From Marinibacterium sp. (GTDB lineage: Bacteria > Pseudomonadota > Alphaproteobacteria > Rhodobacterales > Rhodobacteraceae): a DNA stretch of 32,648 nucleotides. Both the position numbers and the translations under genes were made by a program. The notes below the pieces were generated by a model, which saw nothing but the letters and a program-made list of their open reading frames with translations, made no database searches and was not told where the DNA came from. Location of the stretch: contig JAOXSC010000179.1 in NCBI GenBank assembly GCA_025800215.1, positions 1 to 32,648 on the forward strand. Direction: 5' to 3'. Shown here piece by piece: positions 31,791 through 32,648 of the stretch (position 1 is its first letter; each line of letters begins with the position of its first letter).

Positions 31791-31855
31791 CAAAGGTGTT
31801 CGAGACCTCGCACCGACCGTTCCCCATTCCGACGACATGCCAAAGGACGCCTGAT

Positions 31856-32648
31856 ATGTGCGCCGAAACACCCTCTGACGCCCCCGACTACAAAGACACG
31901 CTGAGCCTGCCTCAGACCGATTTCCCCATGCGCGCGGGCCTGCCCAAACGCGAACCCGGCTGGCTTGCGCGTTGGGAACAGATCGGCGTCTATGACCGCC
32001 TGCGCGACAAACAGGGCCGCGCGCCCTTTACGCTGCATGACGGCCCGCCCTATGCCAACGGCCACCTGCATATCGGCCACGCGCTGAACAAGACGATCAA
32101 GGACATGATCGTGCGCAGCCATCAGATGATGGGCTTTGACGCGCGCTATGTGCCGGGCTGGGATTGTCACGGCCTGCCGATCGAATGGAAGATCGAAGAG
32201 CAGTACCGCAAGAAGGGCAAGAACAAGGACGAGGTTCCCGTCGTCGATTTCCGTCAGGAATGCCGGAAATTCGCCGAGGGCTGGATCGACGTGCAGCGCG
32301 ACGAGTTCAAGCGTCTGGGCGTGACCGGCATGTGGGACAACCCTTACCTGACCATGAACTTTCACGCCGAACGTGTCATCGCTGACGAGTTCATGAAGTT
32401 CCTGATGAACGGCACGCTCTATCAGGGCTCCAAGCCCGTGATGTGGTCTCCGGTCGAGAAGACCGCGCTGGCCGAGGCCGAGGTGGAATATCACGACAAG
32501 GAAAGCTTCACCATCTGGGTGAAATTCAAAGTCGTAAATGCGGGCGATCTTGATGACGCTTTTGTTGTGATCTGGACGACGACCCCGTGGACCATGCCGT
32601 CGAACAAAGCGGTAGTGTACGGCAAGGATATCTCTTACGGCCTGTACG
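31856..32648 (+). CDS. ileS: isoleucyl-tRNA synthetase, N-terminal part (cut by window end)
   Basis: IleS charges tRNA-Ile with isoleucine. Only the first ~264 residues lie in the window, and the frame is open to the end. Class I landmarks are clear: [14 protein letters not shown], then [23 protein letters not shown] with the HIGH signature, [14 protein letters not shown], and the start of the editing (CP1) region with [14 protein letters not shown] 31856 follows AAAGGA (31842-31847) with 8 bases between. The protein starts [19 protein letters not shown], normal for alphaproteobacterial forms. KMSKS and the zinc-binding end would lie beyond the window. Confidence 0.97.
   Translation, partial: MCAETPSDAPDYKDTLSLPQTDFPMRAGLPKREPGWLARWEQIGVYDRLRDKQGRAPFTLHDGPPYANGHLHIGHALNKTIKDMIVRSHQMMGFDARYVPGWDCHGLPIEWKIEEQYRKKGKNKDEVPVVDFRQECRKFAEGWIDVQRDEFKRLGVTGMWDNPYLTMNFHAERVIADEFMKFLMNGTLYQGSKPVMWSPVEKTALAEAEVEYHDKESFTIWVKFKVVNAGDLDDAFVVIWTTTPWTMPSNKAVVYGKDISYGLY

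Noticed and set aside
31837-31854. Five-codon ORF (M-P-K-D-A) just before ileS, containing its ribosome site
   Set aside because: It could be a translated leader, but it has no supporting ribosome site or regulatory codons, so chance is the simpler explanation.
31668-31855. T-box riboswitch before ileS
   Set aside because: No T-box bulge consensus or specifier loop, and no intrinsic terminator; the region is too short for a T-box with its antiterminator.
30570-31871. 433-codon minus-strand frame over the VIT gene and upstream duplication
   Set aside because: It is antisense to a convincing transporter, low-complexity, and has no recognisable domain; its hydrophobic end comes from the C/A-rich repeat words.
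31754-32494. Minus-strand 246-codon frame over the ileS start
   Set aside because: It is the shadow of ileS, whose plus-strand frame has HIGH and other synthetase motifs and is open to the window end.

Overview
This window looks like chromosomal DNA of an alphaproteobacterium of the Rhodobacterales (roseobacter type). It is GC-rich with strong GC3 bias, has densely packed genes with 1-4 bp overlaps, and carries a bacterial-type 5S rRNA end. The gene set is typical of that group: membrane-bound urate oxidase PuuD, a PuuE-OHCU decarboxylase fusion, TamAB, and YcjX/YcjF. The assignment rests on protein resemblance only; no search was run.

Layout. Positions 1-108 are the 3' end of a 5S rRNA, so a ribosomal operon ends here. 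An AT-richer stretch with a small two-helix membrane protein follows (182-505), then a glycosyltransferase (720-1532). On the minus strand come tamA (8289-6490) and tamB (6493-1526), the outer-membrane/periplasmic translocation and assembly module. This TamB carries about ten tandem ~63-residue repeats. Next on the minus strand is a prokaryotic pentameric ligand-gated ion channel (9500-8457).

Positions 9600-17694 form a urate/allantoin catabolic island. It holds puuD (minus), a LysR regulator, uraH (minus), puuE-uraD fusion, allA, a urate/xanthine permease, an unusual GAPDH paralogue (minus) and allE (minus). Together they would import urate and convert it through 5-hydroxyisourate, OHCU, allantoin and allantoate, and then ureidoglycine to glyoxylate plus urea. 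The allantoate amidohydrolase step is not encoded in the window.

Positions 17905-19945 hold a small exported protein, a three-helix membrane protein and a HlyD-like membrane fusion protein. A flavin split-barrel (PPOX-like) protein follows (20087-20701). A tandem glycine riboswitch (20826-20970) then precedes gcvT-gcvH-gcvP, the glycine cleavage system, with ghrA (glyoxylate/hydroxypyruvate reductase) convergent to it. Glyoxylate from the purine island could feed these enzymes.

Positions 26696-30486 hold truA and, divergently, a tight ycjX - GNAT - ycjF-like operon whose GNAT gene has a one-base frameshift in a C run. A 470-bp gene-free stretch with a 10-bp inverted repeat and a ~125-bp imperfect direct duplication precedes a VIT/CCC1-family metal transporter gene (30957-31667). 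The window ends inside ileS (from 31856).

No insertion sequence, prophage, CRISPR array or tRNA was seen. The most unusual items are the TamB repeat array, the ligand-gated channel, the intergenic duplication, the divergent GAPDH and the frameshifted acetyltransferase.
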